DNA of 64,000 nucleotides from Acanthochlamys bracteata (GCA_019914995.1 CM034141.1:1984001-2048000); one strand, 5' to 3'; shown: positions 53,046 through 63,998, counted from the stretch's first letter. Notes: generated from the letters alone by a model not told the origin. Translations and numbers: made by a program.

Positions 53046-53294
53046 TTTTCTAAACAATATAAATATGTATATACCATCTTTTTTTTAACATTATAAATAT
53101 GTAAAACCTATAATTCAGGTCACAATGACTGCAGTGATCTTTTACTATTATGACCTCGCTCATCTCTTGTCAATATAGGCTCGCCAATAATCGCACATCA
53201 ACAATATAGGGCCACATATGGTCGCAAAACAATAATTGTAAGATATTTTATTTGAGAAAAGATTACTTTGATTGTAGAAAATTGATCTAATTAT

Positions 53295-53682
53295 CTATAT
53301 ATATGGTGGGGATAGGGGCACCTTAGGGCACCCCCTTTCAAAAATATGCGCAAAAAATTTAAAATTTAATCTCCACCGTTGGATATGAAAAACTATGAGT
53401 TATAAAAAAGGTGACAAAATTTTAATTTAATCGGATCATAAATTAATCTCCATCAAATCTCTTGATCAAAATGGCATAAAAAGAAAAAAGAACATCTTCC
53501 TCAAATTTTATTATTTATATCATTTGATCAAACGCGGGATGGAAATTGATTTTTATTTTGATTGAGTTAAAATTTTGTCAGTATATTTTTTACTAATAAT
53601 TCTTCATATATAACGGTGGAGATTAAATTTGAAATTTTAGATTGAAAAAGGTGCCCCTATCTCCATCCATATATATATATAT
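53295..53682. mobile_element. Inverted-repeat MITE in a TA-rich target
   Basis: The left end ATATATGGTGGGGATAGGGG and the right end (inverted) ATATATGGATGGAGATAGGG share a long terminal repeat that continues as GCACCTT. Inner inverted segments also match: AATCTCCACCGTT at 53370 against AACGGTGGAGATT at about 53612. The element is flanked by TA runs. It has no coding capacity. Confidence 0.7.
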
Positions 53683-53889
53683 TACATCATAATATAGATT
53701 TGTTCTAATTGTGATTATAGAACATTGATCGGTTAAGGATCAAAAGAATATATGGTTGCATAAAATACAAGCACAGATTGCATAAGATCGTACAAATTAC
53801 TAGATGCAGTTAACACACATTATATATCAATATTTACAATTTCAAAATGAAAATTTAAAAAATAAATCATAATTTATATGGTTGCATAT

Positions 53890-54260
53890 GGAGCAAGCAT
53901 GGATTCATTAGAAGAAAAAAGGTCTTTTACAACCAAACTGTTAAAGACCAACAAGAATAGATCGCTAGTGAAACTAAATAGTGATTATAAGAAAAAAGGT
54001 CGCTATTGATTTACAACAACGACAATTTAAAAAAAAAGTCGTTATTATGAAGTATTAGGGAACAGTATGAGTCAATTGCAATTGATTTAGAGGAATAGAG
54101 TTAGAACGTGCGTTGTTAATATAATAATAGCGAATGGTGTAGCGACCAATCGCTATTGCTTCAATTCAACATGACTGAAGGGAGGTGCCGACCGTCGTTA
54201 TCTGCTAACAACAATCGACAATGTGGGCTAGTCACTATTATACAAAAATTTAATAATTTG
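53890..54260. mobile_element. Possible CACTA-type element fragment with subterminal motifs
   Basis: Variants of the word (A)ATAGCGAC and its complement GTCGCTATT recur in direct and inverted form at about 53953, 53998, 54043, 54125, 54143, 54150 and 54196. Clusters of such motifs are typical of the ends of plant CACTA elements. Possible terminal words are weak (tagtg near 53968, cactat near 54233), so the class is tentative. Confidence 0.35.
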
Positions 54261-54422
54261 ATATTAATTACCAATTATTTTTAATAAAATCTAAACCGTT
54301 GGATTTGACTTATAACTTTTTATATTATACTGACAAAAGTTTTGATAATGTATACAATTTAATAATATAAGCAGACTCCTAAGAGCGCATTATGAAAATC
54401 GTAGAATGCCCTTTCGTGTTTA

Positions 54423-54990
54423 TTGTTAGAAATAGCTAGTGTGTTCGGTTGTCGATAGACGCAACGGAAATATAAACACACTAAAGAATCTTGTGTAAGC
54501 AATATGAGAATTGAGAAAAGAGCAAAACAAACACAAAGACAAGAGAATTACGTGGAGAAAAATAAGAAAAACCCCACGGAAAGACAAACTAGCCTTTAAG
54601 AAAATCACTAACTCAAAGCAATTACAAACTCTTGTATTACACTTTAAGTGGAACTTCTAATTAGAATATTTTGTTTCTATCTCTCACACTTGATGTTGTG
54701 AATAGTGTGATTGATACTTCAAATAAGTACTTCTTACCCATATATATAGTGTGCCAAAAAGACTCTTGAATTTTCAAACTTTTCTATTAATTGAATCCTT
54801 CGGCTTTCCATCTTTCATTAGATACTTCAACTTCTTTAACCTTCCAACTTCATGGATGGTGTTTTAATTTCCTTAATCCTTTAGCAGTCCAATATGAATG
54901 CATATTTAATTTGTTAACCACTAATTTATATAGTGCTTTACAATGTCTAGCATTTATTACTTCAGTGAAACTACATTTATAAAAAAGGCT
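54423..54990 (-). mobile_element. Probable copia-type LTR remnant (minus orientation)
   Basis: On the minus strand this ends TATTTCTAACA. It contains GTGGGGTTTTTCTTATTTTT followed by CTCCACGTAATTC (54548-54580) and, further upstream, a TATA-like ACTATATATATGGG (54738-54752). The order TATA, leader, GGTTTTTC...CCACGTAA, CA-end fits a plant copia LTR. The upstream limit and target duplication were not found. Confidence 0.45.
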
Positions 54991-55817
54991 AATGTTGTTC
55001 AAGAGATGGGCAAGGGATTTGGAACAGTAGTTAGCCAAACTGGAGGAGAATCAGTGGTAAATGGGTCAAAGTGTAATACCTTGAATTCAACTTGGCATGG
55101 TGTCAGAAAGTGTTCTGTTAGATTTCCAGACAGGTTCTTATGATACAAAAATAGTAACATCTAAGCCTTATCCCACAAAGTGGGGGCAGCTACCTTGATT
55201 CTCTCATGCTATCTCATAGATAATCTATGTCGTAGAAATTTACATCTTCCTTTGGGTAGCTGGCAACAGAACCCCAACCAATTATCTTGGCTTGGGACTG
55301 AAAATGTGGAAATGATGTCCAGATAGAGCAGAGTTGCAGCTTCTCATCATGATCTAAAAAATTTCACATGACAACTTGGCTTTCTCATATAATTTCGTAG
55401 GTCTGCAAACTTAAAATTTAAAAAACATGTGTTTGAATAAATGCAAGCATGCAGAGTTAATTAGAATTTGCTTCCGTGACTTGATTATACGATTGTTACT
55501 CTGGATTTTGATTTTGCATCCTCCTGCAGAGGTAAACCAATAGAATCATACTTAATATCTTTTCCAGTCTTCTGAACCTGTAGCATTTTTCTTGACAAAA
55601 AGCAAGCGTCTTATAATCATCTTTTTTTTTTTTAATGTATTCTGCTGGTTGATAGGAGTTCAGCTGATTAATACTTAGAATCCAATTGATACCTACTCAA
55701 GCAAGAAGTTAAGTTTTCTAATATTTGTCTGGCCTTTTTATGTAATTGACATTTTCTAGTTCTAACCATAAATTCTTCAAAATAATTAAGTAGTCATGAT
55801 TAAGAACACTCTTGCAG
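54991..55817. other. Unassigned DNA before the CRM fragment
   Basis: The ORF 54943-55143 has no family I recognise. The rest holds no clear element. Confidence 0.5.
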
Positions 55818-56121
55818 CGACTTACTGGAGGAACACTTCTATCAAGAGATAAGGAATTCGTTGTTTTTTACAGAGAAAGGATTTTTTCCACCTGTTGTCT
55901 CTGTTGCAACCGAAGAACGAAGAACTTCTGAAACTGTGAAGCTGAAACAAACTGGCAAGACAGTTTCCCCCTTAGTAGCCTTGCCTCTTAAAGATGAAGT
56001 AGATAAAACTTTTGTGAAGGGACGTCCAGGGAAATTTAGAAAAAATGGTCCTCTTTCTGGTGAAAGAAAATTAAGTTCAAGAAATTTCGTTATGGACAAA
56101 GTTGATTACCAAGTTATCTGA
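55818..56121 (+). pseudogene. CRM-domain (CRS1/CFM2-like) gene fragment
   Basis: After a TTGCAG acceptor the DNA encodes RLTGGTLLSRDKEFVVFYR, the C-terminal half of a CRM RNA-binding domain. The frame then breaks near 55870, and the next frame continues KGFFPPVVSVATEERRTSET, matching the usual GKDFLPPAVSSAIEERR pattern. CRM proteins of the CFM2/CRS1 group help splice group II introns in chloroplasts. The remaining residues to the stop at 56119-56121 are basic and unmatched. A second small fragment at 56265-56336 reads AIRKKEKREASVDLQRKVQ and then stops. No other CRM domains are present, so this is a frameshifted remnant. Confidence 0.7.
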
Positions 56122-56339
56122 GGTATAAAGCCCTTTTCCTAGGTGTTTTGTGATCTGTGATTACAATATACAAGTACGAGCGCATTGAAATCACAAATTG
56201 AATAATATGATAATGGATGTCTTAATTCGGGTTTTTGATCATTAGATTTTCTGAAACTTTACAGGCAATCAGAAAGAAGGAAAAGCGGGAAGCTTCTGTT
56301 GATCTGCAGAGAAAGGTTCAGCCTTCACAAACCTGATAG

Positions 56340-57056
56340 AGAGGCATATCTGAAGAGGAAGGGTACACGTAGAGGAAAGTTGGCTGGAGGATGAAATGAT
56401 TCCTTTTGCTTGGTAAGACGTTATCAGCATTTATTTATTAAAGAACTATAGGATTTTGCTTCTCATAAAGTCATTGCATTGTAACTCAGAAGCCTTTGTT
56501 GAATATAACAAAGACTGATTTTATCTAACCCATAGTTCGAATTTGAAGATGTTAACTTGGCTGAATCTGGGTCCTGGTAGTTCAATATGCTATAAAGCAC
56601 GGTTACTTCTAGTGAAGTGCCACGTCCACGAACTCTCCTATCATGGATGTGTGGCAGTGCCCAAGTCTAAGAGTATATCAGTGGTTGTATCCAAAATCAA
56701 ACTGTCCCGTCCTTCCGGCGATCAATGCTTGAAGTCCCACATATTACACTGAGTATACTAAGGCTACTAAAAGCGAAGGCCAGTTCTAACACCATACGGA
56801 GCTCCATTCTTTCATATTACATTGTATTGTCGTACATATGTGCAACACAATTGACTGTTTGATTTAATGGCTGCTTATTAGTTTCTCAGCAATAATTATT
56901 TCCTTGCAAAGAGTATAATAGTTCATGTGGAATGATAATCAAACATATAAAAATGCTTGCAAAATTTTAGAGGAAATAGCCCAACACTATGCATTTCCAA
57001 CTTCTGCAAAAAATATAGTAGTAGCAGCATAACATGATAGATAGAAGCAAGTTTAC
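56340..57056. other. Unassigned DNA, no gene recognised
   Basis: A 69-codon ORF at 56543-56752 (plus) shows no similarity. No repeat structure is evident. Confidence 0.5.
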
Positions 57057-57261
57057 CTGAACTAAACTCCATCTGAGATTTGAGTTTTACAGCAAGCTGT
57101 TGTGTTTTTTTAAAAACCACATCCATCAGAAGCACAAGCAAGTCCACCTGCTTATTCATAAGCTTTTCATGAAGAAAAGCATACAGGTTTACATGATCAA
57201 ACCCAAATCGTGGTATGCACAATCCCAAACAGAGCCTCGTGGCTGTTAGGGGATGAACTCC
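57057..57261 (-). other. Unidentified possible exon
   Basis: On the minus strand an open stretch lies between a CTTTTAG acceptor and a TCAG|GTAAAC donor. It encodes a Leu-rich, helix-forming sequence including HVNLYAFLHEKLMNKQVDLL and VVFKKTQQLAVKLKSQMEF. The composition looks like real protein, but I do not recognise the family. It sits in a zone of gene fragments and is probably a relic. Confidence 0.3.
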
Positions 57262-57430
57262 CTAAAAGCATATCCAGCCAGAACTAGAGAGTGTATGAAA
57301 CTCACTATTTGGGCCAAAACTACGGTCAAATACGAAAAGTCATTTTTAAACTCACTTTCAATTACGATCAAATATAAAAATCTCACTTACTTCTCAAACC
57401 CACTTTGTAAGGAACTCATTTTCTGAATAT

Positions 57431-58072
57431 TCACTTCACTTCACTGAAACTGATACTCCCCAAACTTTCCAAAATATTGGATAACCAACCCACGCTGCTA
57501 CTTTCGTGTACAGAGTCATTATCTGAGCTTCTAGGCAAAGAGAACTTGTAGGTGAAACATGCCCCAAGAGGGAAGGTTTTGTTGCTCTTGATTTCCCCTC
57601 CCCTCTTGTTGTGATAACCGGGGTAATCGGATTTCTTGAACTCAATCATCTCCAATAGAACAAGGCCTTCTCTGTTTGCGAGTTTCTCAAGTTCCCATTT
57701 ATTGTATGGGTAATCAGTCCGGTGAGAGACGTGCACTTCACCGGTACCACTGAGCATCTTTGATGCACTTTTGAAGAACCATGCCAAAAGTTGCTTGTGC
57801 CTCCTGCATTCAAGATAAAATCAGATTATTTTTCTGCATTGAACAATCTTCAAATGAATGCTTATTTTTCTGCAAAAAGCTAGTAAGAGATACCTGATCA
57901 ACTTTTCAGTACGTTCGCGGCATAATGTACTAATGTGTCCTGAATGCGGAAAATTGAAGATAATCCTGTCAAACTTGATCGACTTCAACATGTAGTGCTC
58001 ATGCATATCTTTCACATCAACCTCGTGCAGAACTTTGCATCCCAAAGATTCAAGTTCTTCGAGATGCGCCAC
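57431..58072 (-). pseudogene. BMT5-like (DUF2431) rRNA uridine methyltransferase, 5'-truncated
   Basis: Two exons, 58072-57894 and 57803-57431, join in frame (AG|G). They carry HLEELESLGCKVLHEVDVKD, FDRIIFNFPHSGHIS, SASKMLSGTGEVHVSHRTDY, YNKWELEKLANREGLVL and DYPGYHNKRG, and end with a TAG stop at 57431. This is the C-terminal two thirds of the DUF2431 domain, related to yeast BMT5, which makes m3U in 25S rRNA and is found in plants as At4g26485-like proteins. The N-terminal part with the GEGDFSFS SAM-binding motif is missing. An in-frame TAA lies about 20 bp upstream of the open stretch, and nothing suitable is found up to 60 kb. The surviving part has no stop or frameshift, so truncation may be recent. 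A distant 5' exon outside my recognition cannot be excluded. Confidence 0.65.
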
Positions 58073-58089
58073 CGAGCTCGAATGCTTGA

Positions 58090-59829
58090 CGGGCAGTTAA
58101 CATACATATTTTTCTGTGTCTTCCTTGGTCATTAAGGAATACCTTTTATACGTTAACATACATATTTGCTACATACTGCATTTCGCGTCGACTGCTAAAA
58201 TCCATGTATATATACCGCAAATTTTAAATGTAGCAACCGTGTATATACATGAAATTTGTTACATGTTCCCCATATGCTCCCCTGTGTTTGTATATATTGT
58301 TGAAACTTATGTTTGTTAGTATGAAAATTAATAAATATCCTCAAGGAATTCATTCGTGGGATGGTTCAAAATGGGGATGCATGGTCTTGTTCTCGGGAAC
58401 GAGCACAACGTTGATAAATGTATCTCAACAAAATAGCAAAAACACTTCTCTTTGCCCATCAACTTCAATTATGAAGATTTCCAGCAGACATAGCTTGCCT
58501 TGCTTTTCCGGGCCTTCCTGTTCCTAGTCTCCAACCTACTGCTACCAAAGCTCTTCGAAGAATCAGAACAAAAAGTAACAAAGAAGGAAGAATGCAGAGT
58601 GGAGGAGCAAGGAAATAGGAGCAGCTCTGTTGAAGCTGTCGGACATGGTGAAGAACTGGAGAAGACGAGTGGCGGACGTGGACTTGAGGAAGAAGAATGG
58701 ACCAAACACTAGTCTTGTTTATGTAATTTTCTCTTGGTCTTTGAAAAGTGTCAAGATAGCTGGAGAACTTACATGCCTAGCTAGAGACCTCGCAAAGGTT
58801 TCTCTATAATATGTATTGCAATTTTTCTCCTATGTAGTATGAGGATTAGTTTACTGATTCCTCATACGCTGTCCTTGTGTAATCATGATTTCTTGATTTT
58901 GTTATCTGGTTGAAGTTGGGCTATGTTTGACTATTTGAAAATTTACATATGTTAAGCAATAGTACTGGGCAATTTCTAATAAGAAATGTAGCGATATATG
59001 TGGTAGAAAGGCCTGAAACATTTGATTAGGTAAAAAACTTATCTAAGTCATTTAGAATGCCATTGATTGAGGAAATAAGAGCTGATCTGCACTCCTGCTT
59101 GGAATTGCGGCTAATTCATCTGGATACTTAGTTAAAATATTGTCAATAAAACAATGTAAACCGAAGAAGCAGTGGTCGTATCGTGTTACAGGGGAATGTG
59201 CAAGGTAGATCTGCTAATGGAGCAGAAATTTACCAACCAAGATAGGTGACTTACGGATGTCAAGCCGAGCAATATCTCAGTTCAAACAGAAGGTTTTTGC
59301 AGTATTCCTGTTTAATAGAATAACACATGACCGCAAATCCTGTATTTTCATGCTGCTGTGCAGGAAATTACAATTTTCATCGATGATATTTTAGGGAGGC
59401 AGCATTCACCCGTAAAACCTTCCTTGCCCCTATGATGTTTTTTCCTTTTACAGACATCAGGTGTTATAGCAAGTTTTTCCAACCTTTATCTCTTTCTATG
59501 CATTTTATACTACTGTCTGATATCTACTTCTAGTAATATATTTGTGTTTTATCAGAATTGATGTTAACTACCATTGTTGTTCTAGTGTTATCTTTCAGTT
59601 TACTGATGCAACTACTTGATTATCAAGTGACATAGCCTAGATTAATTATATGTATCCTGTAATCATTTGTTTGTCGGATTGCTATTCAGGTATCTAGTCA
59701 CTGTGATTTATGCATATTGCTAAAGAGTTTGCAAATGTTCAGCACAAGGATAATCTTGCAAGTCTACTGTCATTCGATCTTAGAGTCTCAAGCTATTGCA
59801 ATATAAAGTTACATGCCAGCCAGTGAATG
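58090..59829. other. Unassigned DNA between the methyltransferase and helicase relics
   Basis: The ORF 58500-58712 (plus) is rich in Glu/Lys and is mirrored by a Ser-rich ORF on the other strand. Neither matches a family. No further SEN1 motif was found upstream of the Walker A region. Confidence 0.45.
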
Positions 59830-61098
59830 TTGTCGCATGAATTCAATTAATCTTATATGGGGGCCTCCGGGAACTGCAAAAACTAAGGCCGTCAGGGTAC
59901 TTATGTGCTCTAACAAATAGCCGTAACAGGAATTGCGTTACGTTTCATGATGCTAGCGAAAGAGACCGAGCTCAAGGGGCGGTATTTGTCAGCACTCCAT
60001 CACCAAAATCTACAACTATCAGTCACAAAAATGTGGAATAACATCAAGATCAATAAACATAGCATAGAACAAATGAAGACAAGAATTTTGTGTGATTCGG
60101 TTTGAAGAGAAACCTACATCCACAGAAGAAGAAAAATAGTTTGGCAATTAATGTGATAGATACAAAGATTTGGAGCATAAAAATAATTCTAGATAAAGCT
60201 CCAAACATAATAAAAAAAACTCTCTCACCGTCTCTCTCAATTCTAGATAAAGCTCCAAACAAATAAAGACAAGGTCGAAGTCTAAGGCAAAATATTAACA
60301 CTCAGTTTGCAGATGCATACAGAATGTCTTTACAGCTAGCAGTGATGCAAAGCTGGTAAACAAAATATGTCCAGTACTCCTGCTAAAAGGTACAAGATTT
60401 AAGTGTCTTCTAATGCTGAGAAACGGAAGTCGACCTTAGATCTCCAATAAGCTCTTCGGAAGGGTTTGTAAAAAATTTCTGTCTGCAAGGTGCTTCGCTG
60501 ACTTTCTGCACAGCTTCAAGTTCTTCTAAGTTGCATAACAAGAGGACATCATTGAGTTCTTAGTTATTGATGACGCTGCCCAGTTAAAAGAACGTGAATG
60601 TGAATCATTAATTCCATTTCAAATTGCTGGTATACGCCATGTTGCCCTTATTGGCGGTGAGTGCAAATTGCCCGCTATGGTTCAGAGCAAGGCTTTACGC
60701 ATGACATAGTTTAATTTATTGCAACTTTAGGAAGAAAACCACCTTCTCTAGCTGGATGTTTCCTTTGCACAGGTCTCAGGCAATGCCATCGTCTCGGAGA
60801 AGTCTATTCAAGAGGTTGAGTTCCTTGGGTCATGAAAAGCGCCCTTTCAAATTTCTATATAGAATGCACCCCTCTATAAGCATCTTTTCCAATGCTAACT
60901 CTACGACAACATGTTATTTGATGCGCCAAATGATATGGTCACTGATTATAATGGAAAATATTTACCAGGGCCGTTTTATGGTTCGTGCTCTTTCATAAGT
61001 GTGGAATATGGAAGTGAAGACACTGATGAGCTTGGCAGAAGAAAAAACAGTGATTGAAGTAGCTGTGGTAACACAGATAGTGAGGAACCTATTCAAAG
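59830..61098 (+). pseudogene. SEN1-like helicase (P-loop, superfamily 1) pseudogene
   Basis: Motifs appear in the right order but in different frames. NSINLIWGPPGTAKTKAV lies at 59840-59893, a Walker A with GTGKT changed to GTAKT and a stop soon after. FCLQGASLTFCTASSSSKLH is near 60475-60535. LVIDDAAQLKERECESLIPF is near 60560-60620, where the usual DEAAQ is DDAAQ. HVALIGGECKLPAMVQSK follows near 60640-60690. RRSLFKRLSSLGHEKRPFKF and LYRMHPSIS are near 60790-60890. After a frameshift come FYDNMLFDAPNDMV and LPGPFYGSCSFI, and after another VIEVAVVTQIVRNLFK before a GT donor at 61099. These are helicase motifs of plant tRNA-splicing endonuclease positive effector (SEN1)-like proteins. At least three frame changes and the Walker A mutation make it a pseudogene. 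An LTR-like insert splits it at about 60040-60305. Confidence 0.85.
60040..60305 (-). mobile_element. Possible LTR fragment inserted in the helicase relic
   Basis: Read on the minus strand, it contains CTGTGGATGTAGGTTTCTCT followed by CAAACCGAATCACACAAAAT. This resembles the leader of plant copia LTRs. A short tandem repeat, 'aattctagataaagctccaa', occurs at 60186 and 60240. The ends are not resolved. Confidence 0.35.
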
Positions 61099-62600
61099 GT
61101 ACTTCTTGACTGTCTGTCTTTGTAACTTGTGTTTAATGCAGTCAGTATTTTCATCCATTTGATCTTTCTGTATGCTCGTTATCCTTCTACTTTTCAGTAT
61201 TTTTTGGCAGAAACTTAAAAATTTTGCTGATTTTATGACCATTCATACACAATAATTAATTATACTACTGTTTTGCGTACTTGAATTCAAACAAAGCCAA
61301 CACTTCCCATACAATACAACAGTCTTAGAAATAGAGGAGTAATTTTCATCTTTGACACATGTTTGCAGGTTAAGCTGCTTGAGTTCATATAAAGTTGAGA
61401 CCTTATAGTTATGCATAGTAACATATTCATATTCTTCCCCTTCTTTGTATCATTCTGATTCCAATTAAGGTAATCTCTGTCTTATATGACCATGAATCAC
61501 CAGTTATGAACTACCACAACTAGATTGCCTCAATTATATATATATATATATATATATCCAACTAGCTTCAAATTTTCCTTCAGTTAGAGGCGCTCTAAAA
61601 GACTAATGAGTTTTCGAAAACTTGAAAAGATTCATCGACTTCAAAATACAATCAATTTAGTTGAGTTATACTCGGGCCAAAGGAGCTCTAAAAGAGCTTG
61701 TAAAGTATTTCAAAAGTTCGATGAATTTGTGACGTAAAATTTAATTGAGTCGAGTCAATTAGACCTAACGAAATATATGTTTTCTAACAATACTCACAAA
61801 TGGCGTGAAGTGATCAAGGTATTCTAACCTTATTAAGTGGCATGTTTTTAACAATACTCACAACTAGAAGCTTTGAATTAACTTAACACATTGCTACAAA
61901 GAGTCCAAGCTCAAGAATGACCTTAACATGAAGAATGGTCATGACTTCAATCTACAAGTACAATAAAGATTACAGTTAAGAAATATTCATGAAAACAAAG
62001 CTTGTAACAGCATAGGGAATACAGAATGAATTATCTTATCCTATTCTTGTAAATTAGATGGGGCAACAATGAAAAGTAGCATCACAAAATTCTAGGGCTG
62101 GCAGTATCAGATTTACATTGCAATACTTGAGTATTGCAGCACAAATAGTTAATATAAATAATGTGCAGGACAAAACTAGAAGATGTGTTCTAGTGTTCTT
62201 GATTCCTACTATGTAACTATAAATCCTTGAAGACATCAGAAATACATAAATTAAGGGGAAAAGTTCAAGTTCATTTGAAACAAGTAAATATACTTACATA
62301 TAAGTTTGGATCAATGGTTGCTTCTAGATTCTGGTTTCAAACAAGTTTCAAACAGACATGGTTGTTTCTGGATTCTGGTTGGTTGTTTCTTCAAAACTCT
62401 GTAGTAAAGTCAAGCATAAAATGGAAGGATTAGTGCAAACTCTTTAACAATTTGCTCAATGGCTTAACCTATCATATTTATTAACATACTTTGCAATCAA
62501 TGACTAACAAAAAGAAAAAGAAGAAGAAGATGATCTGGTAAAAACAAATGATAGAATTTCAAGAATCACTATTTCCTGCAGATCTTATAAAAACATAACA
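61099..62600. other. Downstream of the helicase relic, nothing recognised
   Basis: No further helicase motifs follow the donor at 61099. A (TA)n microsatellite lies at 61534-61557. Several short ORFs show no similarity. Confidence 0.5.
61534..61557. repeat. (TA)n microsatellite
   Basis: A pure alternating TA run in unassigned DNA downstream of the helicase relic. Confidence 0.9.
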
Positions 62601-63002
62601 GAGCAAATTGTTTAATGTAGCTTACCTCTAATTTATTATAGAATCAACAACTTTTCTGTCCGAGTTACGAAAAGGTAACAATCAGCAACATCAGTGTGGA
62701 AGCTTCCATCACCATTGATGCCGTCCTTTCTGGTTCCTTCATATGTGAGACATTTTTGAGAAAAGGAACTTAAGAATTTTACATCACTCTTGAAGATTTA
62801 TCTGTTGCAGATTTGCTAAGATATCATATCCATGCAGAACTGCAGTTTGATCCTGTCAGTCTACTGCTAGAAGCTTGTTTTGGAGAAAGTGAAGCAGAGG
62901 AGATTTCAGGACTTCATCATCTCTAATATGTGGTAAGAAACATAGCTTCTAAAACTAAGAAGTGTCACAAGCCTAAACATTTGAGGACTGTAATGTTTTA
63001 TG
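62601..63002 (-). other. 3' flank of the PPR gene
   Basis: Non-coding DNA after the PPR stop codon (minus strand). No distinct poly(A) signal was fixed. Confidence 0.4.
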
Positions 63003-63998
63003 CTATCTGGCATGCACAACTTTCGGTATCTTGGTCAAAGAGTTATCAATAAAGTCATCCAGCATCAGTTCTTTACGTTTCTGGGAATGTATGCATTCGT
63101 ATGTAATGTGCATGAGAAATTCCAAAAATAAACATGATTTTGTAGATGAGTTTTCCTGGCCATCCTGCAAATCACGATGTGCCCTAGCAAGTATATTACA
63201 TGTAGCATCATCAAAATTCAAGGAGAGTTGGCTAAGTTTTTCGCCCCATGCCACGGCTCTCCTGGCCAACCCTTGCTTGCAAAAGTTAGAAAGAAGCAAA
63301 TTAATAGTTACAATATTAGGGGAAAATGCCATCTTTAGCAACTTTCCAACAAGAACCATAGCTCGATCAATGACGTCTATACAAATTCCATTTAGTAAAG
63401 TATTGTAAGTCACCGTGTTAGGGTTGACTCCAACTGAGATCAGCTCATTTAGCATCATCATGGCTTGACTCATCATGTGACTAGTACAAAGACTGTGGAT
63501 CCAAATGTTATATGTGAATATATCTGGCTCACAACCATCAGATGACATCTTATTCACAAAACTTACAGCATTGACCATATCTAGCCCCCTGCAATAAGCA
63601 CCAATCAATGTATTGTATGTTACAACGTCAGGATTTATCCCACTAGTGTACATTTGCATAAGCGTATCGTTTGCCATCTTAAATCTTCCCTGCTTACAGA
63701 ACCCACTGATAATTATGTTGGACGTGAAGATATCAGGAACTAGCCCACTTTCCCTCATCTTAGCCTCCAACTTAAGAGCTTCAGCCACATTGCCAACTCT
63801 ACAAAACCCTGATATCAAAGAATTGTATGTCAAATTGTTTGGAACAAGTCCTCTTCTCCTCATTTCAAAGAAAGCCTCGTAAGCCTCTTCAATGCAATTA
63901 GCTAGACAAAGGCCATTGATATATACAGAGAAAGCAATGACATCAGGGTACAGACCAAACTTTCCCATGTCACTCCAGCATCTCGAGGCACTGTCTAT
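63003..63998 (-). CDS. P-type pentatricopeptide repeat (PPR) protein, C-terminal part, runs off the window
   Basis: The frame is open from the right edge (reading IDSASRCWSDMGKFG) to the stop at 63003-63005, about 331 residues. Seven consecutive PPR motifs of 34-35 residues are visible. Examples are NLTYNSLISGFCRVGNVAEA, VVTYNTLIGAYCRG and TVTYNTLLNGICID. Each has the helix pair and the Pro-Asp/Asn ending of P-type repeats. The tail of about 70 residues after the last repeat has no E, DYW or SMR domain. PPR proteins bind organellar RNA one base per repeat and act in processing, stability or translation. The targeting peptide and earlier repeats lie outside the window, so the target cannot be read. 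No stop or frameshift interrupts it, so it may be functional. Confidence 0.88.
   Translation of the reverse strand: MDSASRCWSDMGKFGLYPDVIAFSVYINGLCLANCIEEAYEAFFEMRRRGLVPNNLTYNSLISGFCRVGNVAEALKLEAKMRESGLVPDIFTSNIIISGFCKQGRFKMANDTLMQMYTSGINPDVVTYNTLIGAYCRGLDMVNAVSFVNKMSSDGCEPDIFTYNIWIHSLCTSHMMSQAMMMLNELISVGVNPNTVTYNTLLNGICIDVIDRAMVLVGKLLKMAFSPNIVTINLLLSNFCKQGLARRAVAWGEKLSQLSLNFDDATCNILARAHRDLQDGQENSSTKSCLFLEFLMHITYECIHSQKRKELMLDDFIDNSLTKIPKVVHAR

Noticed and set aside
58469..58712. Overlapping ORFs on both strands (Ser-rich and Glu/Lys-rich)
   Set aside because: Low-complexity purine/pyrimidine strand bias makes both frames open. There is no domain and no splice context.
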